Source: Mesostigma viride (taxonomy: Eukaryota > Streptophyta > Mesostigmatophyceae > Mesostigmatales > Mesostigmataceae). From it: a stretch of DNA of 64,000 nt. Made by a program: the position numbers and the translations under genes. Of this stretch, positions 38,883-48,879 are shown one piece after another; the stretch's first letter is position 1, and every line of letters begins with the position of its first letter. The notes under the pieces were generated by a model. The model was given only the letters and a program-made list of their open reading frames with translations, did not search any database and had not been told where the DNA came from. The stretch is from contig RPFO01000231.1 of assembly GCA_009746045.1 (NCBI GenBank), positions 913,888 through 977,887 of the forward strand, given 5' to 3'.

Positions 38883-40311
38883 TCAAGGTCCGCGCTGGTC
38901 GCAGCGTACCGTTCCTCGGTCATACCCTGTCCGCTGCCGGCGTCGCGACGGACCCCTCCAAGATGGCCTCCATCCAGCAGTGGCCGACCCCGACCAACGT
39001 CAAGGGCGTGCGCAGCTTTTTGGGTGTCGCGTCGTATTACCGACGTTTCATCCCCCGTTTCGCGACGATCGCTGCCCCCATTAACGCCCTCCTCAAGAAG
39101 GGTGTTCCTTTCGTTTGGTCGGAACCGTGCCAACAGGCCTTTGAGGCCCTCAAGCGCAGCCTGACCACGGCCCCCGTGCTCGTTATCTCGGACCCGTCCA
39201 AGCCCTTTGTGGTCGCAACGGACGCGAGCAAGGTTGCAATCGGCGGTGTCCTATTGCAGGACCAGGGTCAGGGGTTGCAGCCGGTCGAGTACATCTCCCG
39301 GACTATGATCCCTGCCGAGCGCAACTATCCGGTACACCAGCAGGAGCTTCTTGCCGTGGTCTACTGCTGCCATACCTGGCGCCATCATCTTCTCGGGGCC
39401 CAGTTTGACGTTGCCATCAGCGAGCAGGGGGATCTTGATCCCCACCGGCTGATCATCCACACGGATCATCGGCCCCTCACGCATCTGCTCGCCCAACCCA
39501 ACCTGGTGCCCCGTCAAGCACGCTGGCTGGAGTACTTGTCCCAGTTCGCCCCCTTTAAGATTCAGTGCGTCAAGGGTGCAGAGAATGTGGTCCCAGACGC
39601 CCTTTCCCGGCGGGAGGACTACTGGTTCTATGAAGATCTGGGAGTACTACATACCACTTGCGTCCCAGCTCAGGCGCCCGGCACGTCCTATGGTGACCTT
39701 CCGCGGTCGCCGCAGGCTCGTTATTTGTTTCACACGGGTCGTACCACCATGGACGACCTATCCCCCGACTGGGGTTCGCACGCGGACGTGCGCGCCCCCG
39801 GGGAAGGGGAGGGGTCCCATTCGCGCTTGCCACTCAGCCACGTGGTCCCGGCTCAGGGAATTTTTCACTTGCAGCCCATTGGGCCCCCCACCATTTTCTC
39901 GGAGTACGTATACCAAACCCTCGAAACTGAAGAGGAGGCGGATGCGTACACCGTCACCTCCGTTCTAGAGACGCTGATCAGCCGATTCACCGTCACGGAA
40001 GCAGCAGCCCTGGAGGCGATCAGGTCGCACCCTCAGCAGATGGGCAAGCTCCCGTGCAAGTTCCAGGACGGACGACTCTATGTCATGGTGAGACCTGACT
40101 GCTGGCGCCTGTACGTCCCGGAGATATGTAGAGCGGCTCTGCTCCATGAGCTCCACGACTCCCTCACCGGTGGCCACCAAGGAATCCATCGCCTGCTGCC
40201 GCGGGCCAAAAAGAACTTCTACTGGCCAGTTATGCGGGAGTACATCGAGACGTACGTGCGCGAGTGTCCATCATGCCAGATCATGAAGTCCCGCAACACG
40301 GGGTCACAAGC
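38883..40311 (+). pseudogene. Gypsy pol remnant: RT end, RNase H, integrase zinc domain
   Basis: Gypsy coding resumes at VPFLGHTLSAAGVATDPSK, just after the RT catalytic core, so motifs A-C (including the DD) are gone. VRSFLGVASYYRRFIPRFAT is the RT thumb. RNase H: VVATDASKVAIGGVLLQD, YPVHQQELLAVVYC and IIHTDHRPLTHLL. The integrase HHCC domain follows (LLHELHDSLTGGHQGIHRLL, ECPSCQIMK). The frame is cut at 40311 by the palindrome mosaic. Confidence 0.88.
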
Positions 40312-41662
40312 AGTTGTACAAGCTAATGCTTATACTTTTTAAGCGCAAACCTTTTTAGCTAAGGTTAACGCATATTCTTACATCCTGCGCAGGATGTAAG
40401 AATATGCGTTAACCTTAGCTAAAAAGGTTTGCGCTTAAAAAGTATAAGCATTAGCTTGTACAACTTAAAACCTTTGCGCGTTGGGGCGGAATATTAAGCG
40501 GCTCCCTAACTAGGGTTTACTTCCGCATCGAATTACTAATTCGATATCGAATTACTGATTCGATATTAATCCCGGGAAGGTCCGATATCTACCTCGCTAG
40601 GCGATTAATTAGGTCCGACCGGTGCCCCGGCGGATCCTCCCAAATAATCCCTACTCGGCACTGGCCCCACGAGGTTTCGAACCCGTGACTTCCGCGCCGC
40701 GCCGGTTCTAAGTTGTACAAGCTAATGCTTATACTTTTTATGCGCAAACCTTTTTAGCTAAGGTTAACGCATATTCTTACATCCTGCGCAGGATGTAAGA
40801 ATATGCGTTAACCTTAGCTAAAAAGGTTTGCGCTTAAAAAGTATAAGCATTAGCTTGTACAACTTAAAACCTTTGCGCGTTGGGGCGGAATATTAAGCGG
40901 CTCCCTAACTAGGGTTTACTTCCGCATCGAATGACTAATTCGATATCGAATTACTGATTCGATATTAATCCCGGGAAGGTCCGATATCTACCTCGCTAGG
41001 CGATTAATTAGGTCCGACCGGTGCCCCGGCGGATCCTCCCAAATAATCCCTACTCGGCACTGGCCCCACGAGGTTTCGAACCCGTGACTTCCGCGCCGCG
41101 CCGGTTCTAAGTTGTACAAGCTAATGCTTATACTTTTTATGCGCAAACCTTTTTAGCTAAGGTTAACGCATATTCTTACATCCTGCGCAGGATGTAAGAA
41201 TATGCGTTAACCTTAGCTAAAAAGGTTTGCGCATAAAAAGTATAAGCATTAGCTTGTACAACTTAGAACCGGCGCGGCGCGGAAGTCACGGGTTCGAAAC
41301 CTCGTGGGGCCAGTGCCGAGTAGGGATTATTTGGGAGGATCCGCCGGTGCACCGGTCGGACCTGATTAATCGCCTAGCGAGGTAGATATCGGACCTTCCC
41401 GGGATTAATATCGAATCAGTAATTCGATATCGAATTAGTAATTCGATGCGGAAGTAAACCCTAGTTAGGGAGCCGCTTAATATTCCGCCCCAACGCGCAA
41501 AGGTTTTAAGTTGTACAAGCTAATGCTTATACTTTTTAAGCGCAAACCTTTTTAGCTAAGGTTAACGCATATTCTTACATCCTGCGCAGGATGTAAGAAT
41601 ATGCGTTAACCTTAGCTAAAAAGGTTTGCGCTTAAAAAGTATAAGCATTAGCTTGTACAACT
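40312..41662. mobile_element. Palindrome mosaic: four 154-bp palindromes and three 245-bp spacers
   Basis: Palindromes P1-P4 at 40312-40465, 40711-40864, 41110-41263 and 41509-41662. Each is AGTTGTACAAGC...GCTTGTACAACT with arms of about 77 bp meeting at ATCCTGCGCAGGAT. Spacers S1 (40466-40710) and S2 (40865-41109) are direct repeats; S3 (41264-41508) is the same sequence inverted. The period is exactly 399 bp. The whole 1351 bp is flanked by CAAGC (40307-40311 and 41663-41667), a 5-bp duplication, and interrupts the Gypsy integrase. It fits a foldback element or tandem MITEs with 77-bp inverted repeats. No protein is encoded. Confidence 0.88.
41290..41320 (+). other. tRNA-like B-box in the mosaic spacer
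   Basis: GGGTTCGAAACCTCGTGGGG in the inverted spacer matches the pol III B-box consensus GGTTCGANNCC; S1 and S2 carry it on the minus strand (about 40668-40690 and 41067-41089). No convincing A box or full cloverleaf is visible, so it may be a tRNA-derived remnant or chance. Confidence 0.35.
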
Positions 41663-42832
41663 CAAGCGATCCCCAAGACGCTGCCTGACCCCATGGCGCC
41701 TTGGGACTCATTGATGATGGATTTTATTGGCCCCTTCCGGAAGACCAAGCACGGCAACAGCATGATCTTGGTTTTCTTGGACCGCCTGACGCGCATGTGT
41801 CACTTGGCCCCATGCCCGGCCGAGCTCACGGCTGAGGCTTGCGCTAAGTTGTATCTCCACCACGTGTTTCGGTACCACGGACTCAGCCGGCAATTCATAT
41901 CGGACCGTGACAAGTTGTTCACGGCTCGCTTCTGGCAGGAGTTCTTTGAACGACTGGGCACCAAGGTGTCGCTGGGCACAGCCTATCACAGCTCGTCGTC
42001 GCATCTGGTGGAGCGACTGAACCGCACAGTGCAAGAGACCATGCGGCACTACACTGACGCGGTGGGAGGCAATTGGGAGGAGTTTCTGGGCTTGGTGGAA
42101 TTCTCCTTGAACAACGCCCCCCAGGCGGCCCATGGCCTCACGCCGTTCTTCCTCAACACTGGCAGGCACCCGCTTACGCCGACCGACCTTCTCACGAGCC
42201 CTGCTTTGGCAGAGAAAACGGTCCGGCGGGACACCCTGGAAGGGGTGGAGAAGCTGTTGGTTCAGATGCGTCAGGCCCATGACAGCGCGGTCAGGGGCTA
42301 CCGAGCCGCAGCCGAGCGCTATATGGCGAGGACCGCTAGTCGCCTGGACGCGCGCACCCCCTCGATTGAGGCAGGTGACTGGGTTCTGGTGGAAGGCCCC
42401 CGACTAGGACGTTTCTCCGAGAAGGTAGGAGGTGAGCTCAAGACCAAGCTCCGTCCTATGTTCCTGGGGCCTCACAAGGTCTTGGAGAAGCTGGGCGATG
42501 TGATGTTCAAGGTCGACATCCCAAGCTCCTGGAACACTTCCCCCAACTTCCACCGCGATCAACTCAAGTTGTATCACCAGAACTCCATCCAAGGTCGCCT
42601 CAATCCGCCGGCCCCCGTCGAATACAACCCCGAGACCGGTGAACAGGAAGACGAGGTGGCCGAGATTGTGGACCACCGGGACATCCAGCGCGGGAGAAGC
42701 AGACAGCGACAGTACCGAGTACGATGGCGTTTTACCCAGCACGACTATGAGGACTCGTGGCGTACGGAGAACGAGCTATGCGGATGTGAGCGCCTGCTAC
42801 GGGAATACAAGAAGAGGTGTGCCCTACACTAG
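41663..42832 (+). pseudogene. Gypsy integrase core and chromodomain-like C-terminus (split ORF)
   Basis: Continues the integrase after the mosaic; coding resumes QAIPKTLPDPMAPWDSLMMD. Catalytic triad: D of DFIGPF, D of FISDRDKLF, E of SHLVERLNRTVQET. GPHKVLEKLGDVMFKVDIPS is the GPY/F-type module. EVAEIVDHRDIQRGRSRQRQ then YRVRWRFTQHDYEDSWRTE and LLREY fit a chromodomain, which in chromoviruses directs insertion to marked chromatin. The open frame from MAPWDSLMMD (41693) is intact but separated from its zinc domain. Confidence 0.9.
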
Positions 42833-42955
42833 GGCAGTAGATAGTAAGAAAGGTGTTCATCATGCAGGGCCGTACAGGTCCAGGTAAGGTACGTAGGCAG
42901 CCGCCACGGGCTGCAGGACACGTATGTAGGGGACCAGCTGGGTCCTGCACGAGGT

Positions 42956-43609
42956 ATGTACAGGTATGTCCATATTGACAGGGTAGGTGGGTATGTAGAC
43001 AGCCGTACAGGCTTTCTTACAAGACGCTATGGTCCCGATACTGTTCCCGACTGGGTGCCCCTCACCTGGCGGTTGCAGATGGAGCCGTCGGGAGACGAGG
43101 ACTCTTCGTTGTTCGCAGACATGGTGGATATAGGGACGGATGACGATGGGCAGCTAGGGCGGGCTCAGGCGGCTGCAGTGCCTTCTATCAGCCAGCCGCG
43201 ACACTCGACGCCTGGTGCCAGCGGCTCCCAGGAGCTGAAGGCACAGGCTCGGCTGCAAGAGGAGATTCGGCAACGGGAGACCTCGTCCCGGGAGAATCAG
43301 GAATGCTACTATCCGAAGTGGCATGTCTCCGGCTATGACTCTGACGAGGTTCTATGGCGTCGCCGCAAGAGACATGGGCGGGCGGAATCCGACTTTGTTT
43401 CTAAACCCTATTGTCCTGACCGCGTCCCTGGTTCCAAGTCAGATCCGGTATCCGAGCTCAAGCTGTGTATCAGCAGACAGGTGGGATTCCTGATCGAGGT
43501 GGAGTGGAGGACAACCTCGGTCGAGGGCCAGGTGGTGGCCGTGGCGCATGGGAGCAGCATCCGCCACTCTGTGCTTGCGGCGACTGCCAGGACGTTCTGG
43601 AGGCTCTAA
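42956..43609 (+). CDS. Gypsy extra ORF a (217 aa), unknown
   Basis: Starts MYRYVHIDRVGGYVDSRTGF, 120 bp after the integrase stop. Acidic stretch SGDEDSSLFADMVDIGTDDD and a charged helix (QARLQEEIRQRETSSRENQE). No transmembrane segment or known domain. It overlaps the next ORF in another frame, so a frameshift near 43470-43600 may separate what was one protein. Confidence 0.5.
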   Translation: MYRYVHIDRVGGYVDSRTGFLTRRYGPDTVPDWVPLTWRLQMEPSGDEDSSLFADMVDIGTDDDGQLGRAQAAAVPSISQPRHSTPGASGSQELKAQARLQEEIRQRETSSRENQECYYPKWHVSGYDSDEVLWRRRKRHGRAESDFVSKPYCPDRVPGSKSDPVSELKLCISRQVGFLIEVEWRTTSVEGQVVAVAHGSSIRHSVLAATARTFWRL

Positions 43610-44622
43610 TAGCGTACCCCCGCCTGGCGCTGCTACTGATCCCTGAACGCGTTCGCAACCGATTGCCGGACGCGTTTAGGAGAGTTACCCTACGAGGCGC
43701 GCTCTGCACGGGGTGCTGGGAGTGGTCCCTGCGGGAGGCGTGCCGGAGGATCTGGAAGATGGATGAGGCGGAGGGAGATGACCCCGAAGGCGAGGGTGAC
43801 AGGCAGCTGGCTGACGACGGGTCGGATGACGACCTGCCACGGGTCCGCCGTGACGATCCTGAGGAGGATGGTGTCCCTTGGGCGGCGCAGGTCGGTACAC
43901 GGCCGCCCCGCCGCCTCATTGTGTACAACCGTGAGGCGGTGATGGCTCGCACCAGGAGGTTCCCTACTAAGGGGCGTCCTCGGGGTCGACCAAGTGTGGT
44001 GGTGGCCCCGCGGGACAGGTCCGGGGAGAGACACGGTGAGAGCCGCCCTGCCCCGCGCCACGAGCGTGGCGGACAATCGGCACGTCATGAAACGCCACGC
44101 GAGTCTATCCGACGGCGCGACGAGCGTGGCGATTGGTGGGAAGCACGTCGGGACTCGGCACAGGACTTGTACCACGCTCACGGGGCGCGGGAGAGACGCC
44201 GGCACACGTCACGGGAATCTCGTCAGCAAGAAGAGCTGCGGGAGTCACGCCGGCGCGAGACGCGACAGGCGCCGTTCCACCCCAGGGACAATCACGGTTC
44301 CCTGGACCGTGTCGAGCACACCGGTTCAGCTTCGGACTTGACAGGGGCGGCCGCTGGGCCCGGACAACCCGGCCGAGCTCGGGAACGCGAACGGTCACCC
44401 GTTCGAGGTGCCAACGACCGACCGCTGCGTCAGCAGGGCGCGGCCCTTATCCCCGCGCCCGCATCAGAGCAGCCTCAACCGGCCCTTGCATGCTCCCCAG
44501 CCTGCACCAGCGCAGCCTCAACCTGTCCTGGGCCGCTCCGCAGAGACGCCGGTACAGGAGATCGCTCCGCGACGGGACGTGATACCGGCCCAGGAATGGG
44601 TACGGGGCACGTATGCCCGTAA
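43465..44622 (+). CDS. Gypsy extra ORF b (385 aa), RS/RE-rich with Cys pairs
   Basis: Early Cys pattern PPLCACGDCQDVLEAL then LCTGCWEWSLREACRRI could bind zinc. An acidic segment (DDLPRVRRDDPEEDGVPW) is followed by about 170 residues of Arg/Ser/Glu/His-rich low complexity (RESRQQEELRESRRRETRQ). It overlaps ORF a and ORF c in other frames. The function is unknown; composition suggests nucleic-acid or nuclear association, which is inference. Confidence 0.5.
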   Translation: MYQQTGGIPDRGGVEDNLGRGPGGGRGAWEQHPPLCACGDCQDVLEALIAYPRLALLLIPERVRNRLPDAFRRVTLRGALCTGCWEWSLREACRRIWKMDEAEGDDPEGEGDRQLADDGSDDDLPRVRRDDPEEDGVPWAAQVGTRPPRRLIVYNREAVMARTRRFPTKGRPRGRPSVVVAPRDRSGERHGESRPAPRHERGGQSARHETPRESIRRRDERGDWWEARRDSAQDLYHAHGARERRRHTSRESRQQEELRESRRRETRQAPFHPRDNHGSLDRVEHTGSASDLTGAAAGPGQPGRARERERSPVRGANDRPLRQQGAALIPAPASEQPQPALACSPACTSAASTCPGPLRRDAGTGDRSATGRDTGPGMGTGHVCP

Positions 44623-45337
44623 TCGGGTCATTGTCCCCTTGCATCCGGTGGCTGGCTTCGTGGTCGACATTGACGTGGGATACCCACGCCCGAGCCTTCC
44701 CCCGCCATCCGGGTTTTACTACCCCGCGAGCCTGCGCTTCCGTGGGGGCTCCAGCGTGCTTATTCAGCGAGAAGGCACCTTCGACTCGATCAGCTTTCTC
44801 CTGCACGCACATGTGCCGGCGCCGGTGCCATCTGAGTCCCGCTACGAGCCGGTGATAGTAGGGACTACCGCCACGTACGATCTGCACCCGCCGCCTCTGC
44901 CGCAATACCGCGCTGAGCACCACTTGCGACGGATTGCGTATCCCAAGCTCATGCCTATCCCGGGAGCTATCTACATGCGGAAGCAGCTCCCTGAGATCGC
45001 GGCAGCTCCGGGGTTCTACTGCGAGAGCGAGAAGGCCCAGAAGGAGCTGTTGCTCATGGCTGCCGGGTACTTCGCGGAAACTGGGTGCGGGGAGGTCGAT
45101 GTGGAGCAGGGGTTCATCAGGTTCACCCGGCTCCCCTACATGGCGGCCTTCCTGTCGTACTGGCCGCCGGATGTGTGGATTGAGAAGTCCACGCTGCGTC
45201 AGCAGACGCGCAATGACTACCAGGTGGCGTTCAACGCCGACGTGGTCGCGGCTCCCCTTGGCAAGATCCCGGAGATCATGACGGAGCACGGCTACAACGC
45301 GTTGCGGCGGCATCGCGCGCAGCAGGGATTCCAGTAA
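44408..45337 (+). CDS. Gypsy extra ORF c (309 aa), unknown compact domain
   Basis: After a Pro/Gln-rich start, residues about 60-309 look globular: VPLHPVAGFVVDIDVGYPRP, GGSSVLIQREGTFDSISFLL, AAPGFYCESEKAQKELLLMA and FTRLPYMAAFLSYWPPDVWI. I do not recognise the fold. There is no signal peptide or membrane segment, so no support for an envelope protein. It ends 300 bp before the polypurine tract. Confidence 0.55.
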   Translation: MPTTDRCVSRARPLSPRPHQSSLNRPLHAPQPAPAQPQPVLGRSAETPVQEIAPRRDVIPAQEWVRGTYARNRVIVPLHPVAGFVVDIDVGYPRPSLPPPSGFYYPASLRFRGGSSVLIQREGTFDSISFLLHAHVPAPVPSESRYEPVIVGTTATYDLHPPPLPQYRAEHHLRRIAYPKLMPIPGAIYMRKQLPEIAAAPGFYCESEKAQKELLLMAAGYFAETGCGEVDVEQGFIRFTRLPYMAAFLSYWPPDVWIEKSTLRQQTRNDYQVAFNADVVAAPLGKIPEIMTEHGYNALRRHRAQQGFQ

Positions 45338-45649
45338 TTTTCCGGGAGATTGGCCGGAGAGTGCTGGGACGAAGGAGTATTTGACAACTATCAAGGTGTT
45401 GTCCCTGCGAGGCAACACCGAGAAGAACTGGCTACTGCTCCGCTGGCGAACAGGGATCGGGACATAGTATTCTCATAGTTGGTGTATTATATGCATGTAT
45501 GACGATGGGTTCTCGCTGGTACACAGCACCCCGTTGTTATGATTGTGTTTTGGTTTTCTTTTGAATTTTCCATGTTTGTGGTGCCGTTGTTTGAGGTGCG
45601 CCCCCGGGCGCTTGGACGATAGCCATCGTCCCCCGGGGAGGGGGAGGAG
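45338..45649 (+). promoter_or_regulatory. Gypsy 3' non-coding region and polypurine tract
   Basis: Ends CCCCGGGGAGGGGGAGGAG immediately before TGTTACGG of the 3' LTR; GGGGAGGGGGAGGAG (45635-45649) is the likely plus-strand primer. Rest of the segment is unremarkable. Confidence 0.8.
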
Positions 45650-46264
45650 TGTTACGGCCCTACTAACCCATGTTTGGGCGTAACAATTCCTAAAATAAAT
45701 TAGTTTGGTCAGTCGAAAGTCATTTTGATATTGTTTGAGACTTTCGATAGTTATTACGTTAGATTCGGGGACTTGGCCGAGTTATTCCATCAGCCGGCCC
45801 AGGTACCCGTGGCTTTGCTTTCGGTTTGGTGTGTTACTGGTCTGTACCCGGGACTGCCAGGTACCGGGTGCCAGACTGGCGGATACTATGTACATCTACG
45901 GCTGATATTCATTGCAGCGCTAGAGGTTCGGCCCCCGGCCGACCCGCTGGCATGCACGCCGTCTTGGACAAATGTCGTAGGTGACAATGGCTTCCTATCT
46001 TTGGTTTGGAATGAAATCGACTTGAGTAAAACTCGTCTGCCGAACCAGGGGTCAAATCTGGGCTGCACTAACGCCCTTCGTGCATTCCATGTATATGCAT
46101 AATTTATCTAGTTGTGCATTCAGGGCCTAGCTAGTAATTCCGCGTACTAGCTAGAATTCAGGGCTACATTCACGTAGTCCGGGCGGACAGCAGATTCCGA
46201 GTTTATTCAGGCGTAACCAACGCTAGACTAGGGTCTTTCAGAGCCGATGGGGCGGCTCGTAACA
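45650..46264 (+). repeat. Gypsy 3' LTR (615 bp)
   Basis: Nearly identical to the 5' LTR, with a 3-bp insertion (CCCTACTAACCC for CCCTAACCC) and one substitution (GTAACCAACG for GTAACCCACG). Confidence 0.93.
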
Positions 46265-47921
46265 GGTGGGTTTTGGCGCGAAACTGGGATAGGTACTGAG
46301 CGCGCCAAGCCCCTGGGGTCGACAGGGGTCGACCGTACCTGGAAAATATGAGGCGACGAAAAGTACCTACAATAGCAAGAACATCGCAATGCAATCGAGT
46401 GTTTTGTCGAGTGGCGGCTATGGGGTCGTGCCAGTTCCGAGGCTTGCCTGAATGTTATAGGGCATTATTTTGCCCCGGACGAAGACAGCATTTTAGATCG
46501 TCATCTAGTGATTTCGAAGATACTATTCTTCACGTGCAGGTGCTTTGTATATGTCGAAAATTTTGTTCATGAACGGATTTTGGCATTGTTGAAGAAAATC
46601 TGAGAGCTACGTAGATCGCATGATAGGTCAGTTCGCAGTTCGATTTTACAATTTCTTTTTCCGCCCAGGCGCTGCGGATATCGCGAGTATGGGTTATGGT
46701 ACGCTTCTGGGCTTATGGGCGACATGGGGAGAAGAGGGACCTGGGCAGTTGCATGCGTCAAAGAGTCTCTATTTTTTCGTCGTGATGTCGCAGTCGCGCC
46801 TGGCGAAAACCAGGGCGAGCGCGAGCCATATTTTTCTTTTGCCGCAAGGCTGGGTGCTTCCCACGCGTCACCGTCCTTTAATATATATTTCTTGAGCTGG
46901 CCCGCGCAGCTGGCGGCCTGGGCGCACGTCAAGAGCAAGGTTCCGACTGTCATTCTCAACCGCATCGTTCTAAGTAAGCGTGTTAAGCGGATTGTAACCT
47001 ATAACTCTCGCAGACGTGATGATTCCGGTTGCTTTCAATGCCCAACTTCGTGGTTTTGATTACGTTTATATCCGGGGAATAACGGAAGTTTGCTGGGCAG
47101 TACTTTCTTTTCCCGCAGCGTCACTGAAAAGGTAAACGGCCTCGCGTTATCAAAACAGCAGCAACTAGAAGTCGCTGTGCTTAATTGCGATGTGGTAGTT
47201 TGATTCAACACATATACTGCCTTGTTGCTGAGAAGTTTTTCAAGGCTTGCTGGTATGTTGCCCATATGTTTCTAATGCTTCAACTCATGTCCAAGTGATC
47301 AAGACTGGCTTGGAAACTTGAGCTTTTCATGTTTACATTGTGCTTGTATTACAACTTGTGCCTCTTTGCAGTTTATGTTTCATATATAACGTAAGGGTTC
47401 AGCATCATGGTTTAGCACCGTGGTGGCAGCCGAGCAGGTCTACTAACGATCATGGACCTAACCTTGGCGAGTATTTGCTTCATATTTCACTCGTTGGACT
47501 GAGCTAGCTTTACACCTGCTGTTTGGCCTGCACCATGGTCCCTGGTTGCCAGTTACATTTTGTCCCCCCCCCCTGGCAGGCTGCAGGGTCTAGGACTGCG
47601 AGGGTGTAACATAGACATGTTGTGGGCACCCTGGGTGCATTTTCAGGGCCATCCATGACCTGGCCATGCCTTCTTTCTTGGCATATTGTTGACTTGAGTG
47701 CTATTTGGTCACTCGCGTAGCGACCCCCCTGCATTCATAAATCGTAAACAATTATACAATGAGCATATTTCATGGATGTTAAGCATTGCAACTCTTGAAC
47801 ATATCATAAATGAACATGGTTCCATACCGTACCCATGGATGTGTTGACATGTGTTAGTTATTACAAACGGTATCCATGCTTAAAAATGTCCTCATTTGAG
47901 GACATTTTCTTGGTGATTAGA
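46265..47921. other. Right part of the DNA element; no recognised gene
   Basis: Between the Gypsy LTR and the palindrome at 47886. An open frame on + from about 46715 to 47059 (KESLFFRRDVAVAPGE, HVKSKVPTVILNRIVLSKR) has protein-like composition but no family I know. A single-exon transposase is not visible. Confidence 0.45.
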
Positions 47922-48105
47922 CAATATGACGTCCAGGTCCGCGCCGACCATGGGGCCCGCTGGCCCTCCAGGTCCAGCCGGTCCTCCCGGAGCCGGCAAC
48001 ACTCCTTGAAGAAGGCGGAGGCCAGGGGCCCCATGGCCCCAAACTCCTCCAGGACAAAGGGCACCACACGATGGTGCCCGACGTCGCCGTAGGCCAGGAG
48101 CTTGG
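47922..48105 (-). mobile_element. LINE-C copy 3, middle segment
   Basis: Resumes LINE-C at CAATATGACGTCCAGGTCC, overlapping the 27122-27127 end by the CAATAT duplication. It continues to CTTGG, where the gag-only LTR element is inserted. Confidence 0.88.
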
Positions 48106-48849
48106 TGTCAGAAACCGGGGCTCGGAGGAAAGATCTTTTGCCTGTTATGACCCAGATATTGCACAAGTGTATGGAAAAGACTTCTTGTATTAAAATACGT
48201 TTACTGAGAGTGGAAAACACGGTGCGGCCAACACTGGGCGCAGTCTACCATAGCCAACACTGGGCCAGGGCAAATGACAATGCCAACACTGGGCAGGGTC
48301 ACACGACCAACACTGGGTCGGGGCCACACACGGCTAGGCAAGCAAACAACTCTAGGCACACAAAGTAGTGGCGGCTAATGCATTATGCACCGTTGATTTA
48401 CATCTGACGGCACTGCAGCTTAGCGTCTCTACAACCACGGAAAGAACACTAGATAATAACGACTTTGCAGCCTGTAATCTATTGTCCACATCATGGTACA
48501 TTGTGTGTGTGGTCTGATAGGCTCAAAGTCCTATCGCCTCCAGGGCGGCACCACAAACTGCGGACCTGATCTGATCCGGAGAGAGCCGATGTAAATTACG
48601 GCACCTGTAACGGTGCTGACAGGTAACGCTTGCTGTATTCCGAGCAACATCATTCGGATTTTAGTACACTCAAACATTGTATATGATATTAAACTAGTCA
48701 ACGACCTGTGGGTGCAATTAATAGGGATGCAAACCCAACAACAAGTCGTGTAAATAAACACCTAGCTGACGACGTCAATTTTCCCCGCATATAATGCGTG
48801 ATAACATAATGCGTGACAAAAGTAGAGAAACATCGCTAGATATTTGACA
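48106..48849 (-). repeat. TR-GAG LTR (3' LTR in element orientation)
   Basis: Carries four copies of CCAACACTGGG at 48228, 48254, 48283 and 48307, spaced 24-29 bp, and also TG...CA ends. The other LTR at 50131-50874 matches throughout. Confidence 0.92.
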
Positions 48850-48879
48850 CACCCCCATACTGCATGTCACGTATTCCGG

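Larger units (their letters stand above)
27234..46264 (+). mobile_element. Chromodomain Gypsy (Ty3-like) LTR retrotransposon, with nested insertions
   Basis: Two LTRs (27234-27845 and 45650-46264) starting TGTTACGG and ending CGTAACA, flanked by GGTGG on both sides (27229-27233 and 46265-46269). Order: PBS, an RNase-H1-type hybrid-binding ORF, gag with CCHC knuckle, protease, [Copia insertion replacing most of RT], RNase H, integrase [split by palindromic mosaic], chromodomain-like C-terminus, three overlapping extra ORFs, polypurine tract. The LTRs differ by about one substitution and a 3-bp indel, so it is young, although internally wrecked. Confidence 0.92.
27128..47921. mobile_element. 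DNA element with subterminal ATGTCCTCA palindromes (host of the Gypsy)
   Basis: Inserted in LINE-C copy 3 with duplication CAATAT (27122-27127 and 47922-47927). Near each end lies the 20-bp palindrome ATGTCCTCATTTGAGGACAT (27142-27161 and 47886-47905), with a shared ACCAA just outside it. Without the nested Gypsy it is about 1.76 kb. Termini TGTCC... and ...TTAGA are only weakly inverted, so the superfamily is unassigned. No transposase was recognised, so it is probably non-autonomous. Confidence 0.62.

Noticed and set aside
42956-45337. Envelope gene of an errantivirus-like element
   Set aside because: No signal peptide, transmembrane segment or furin-like site; composition is charged and Arg/Ser-rich.
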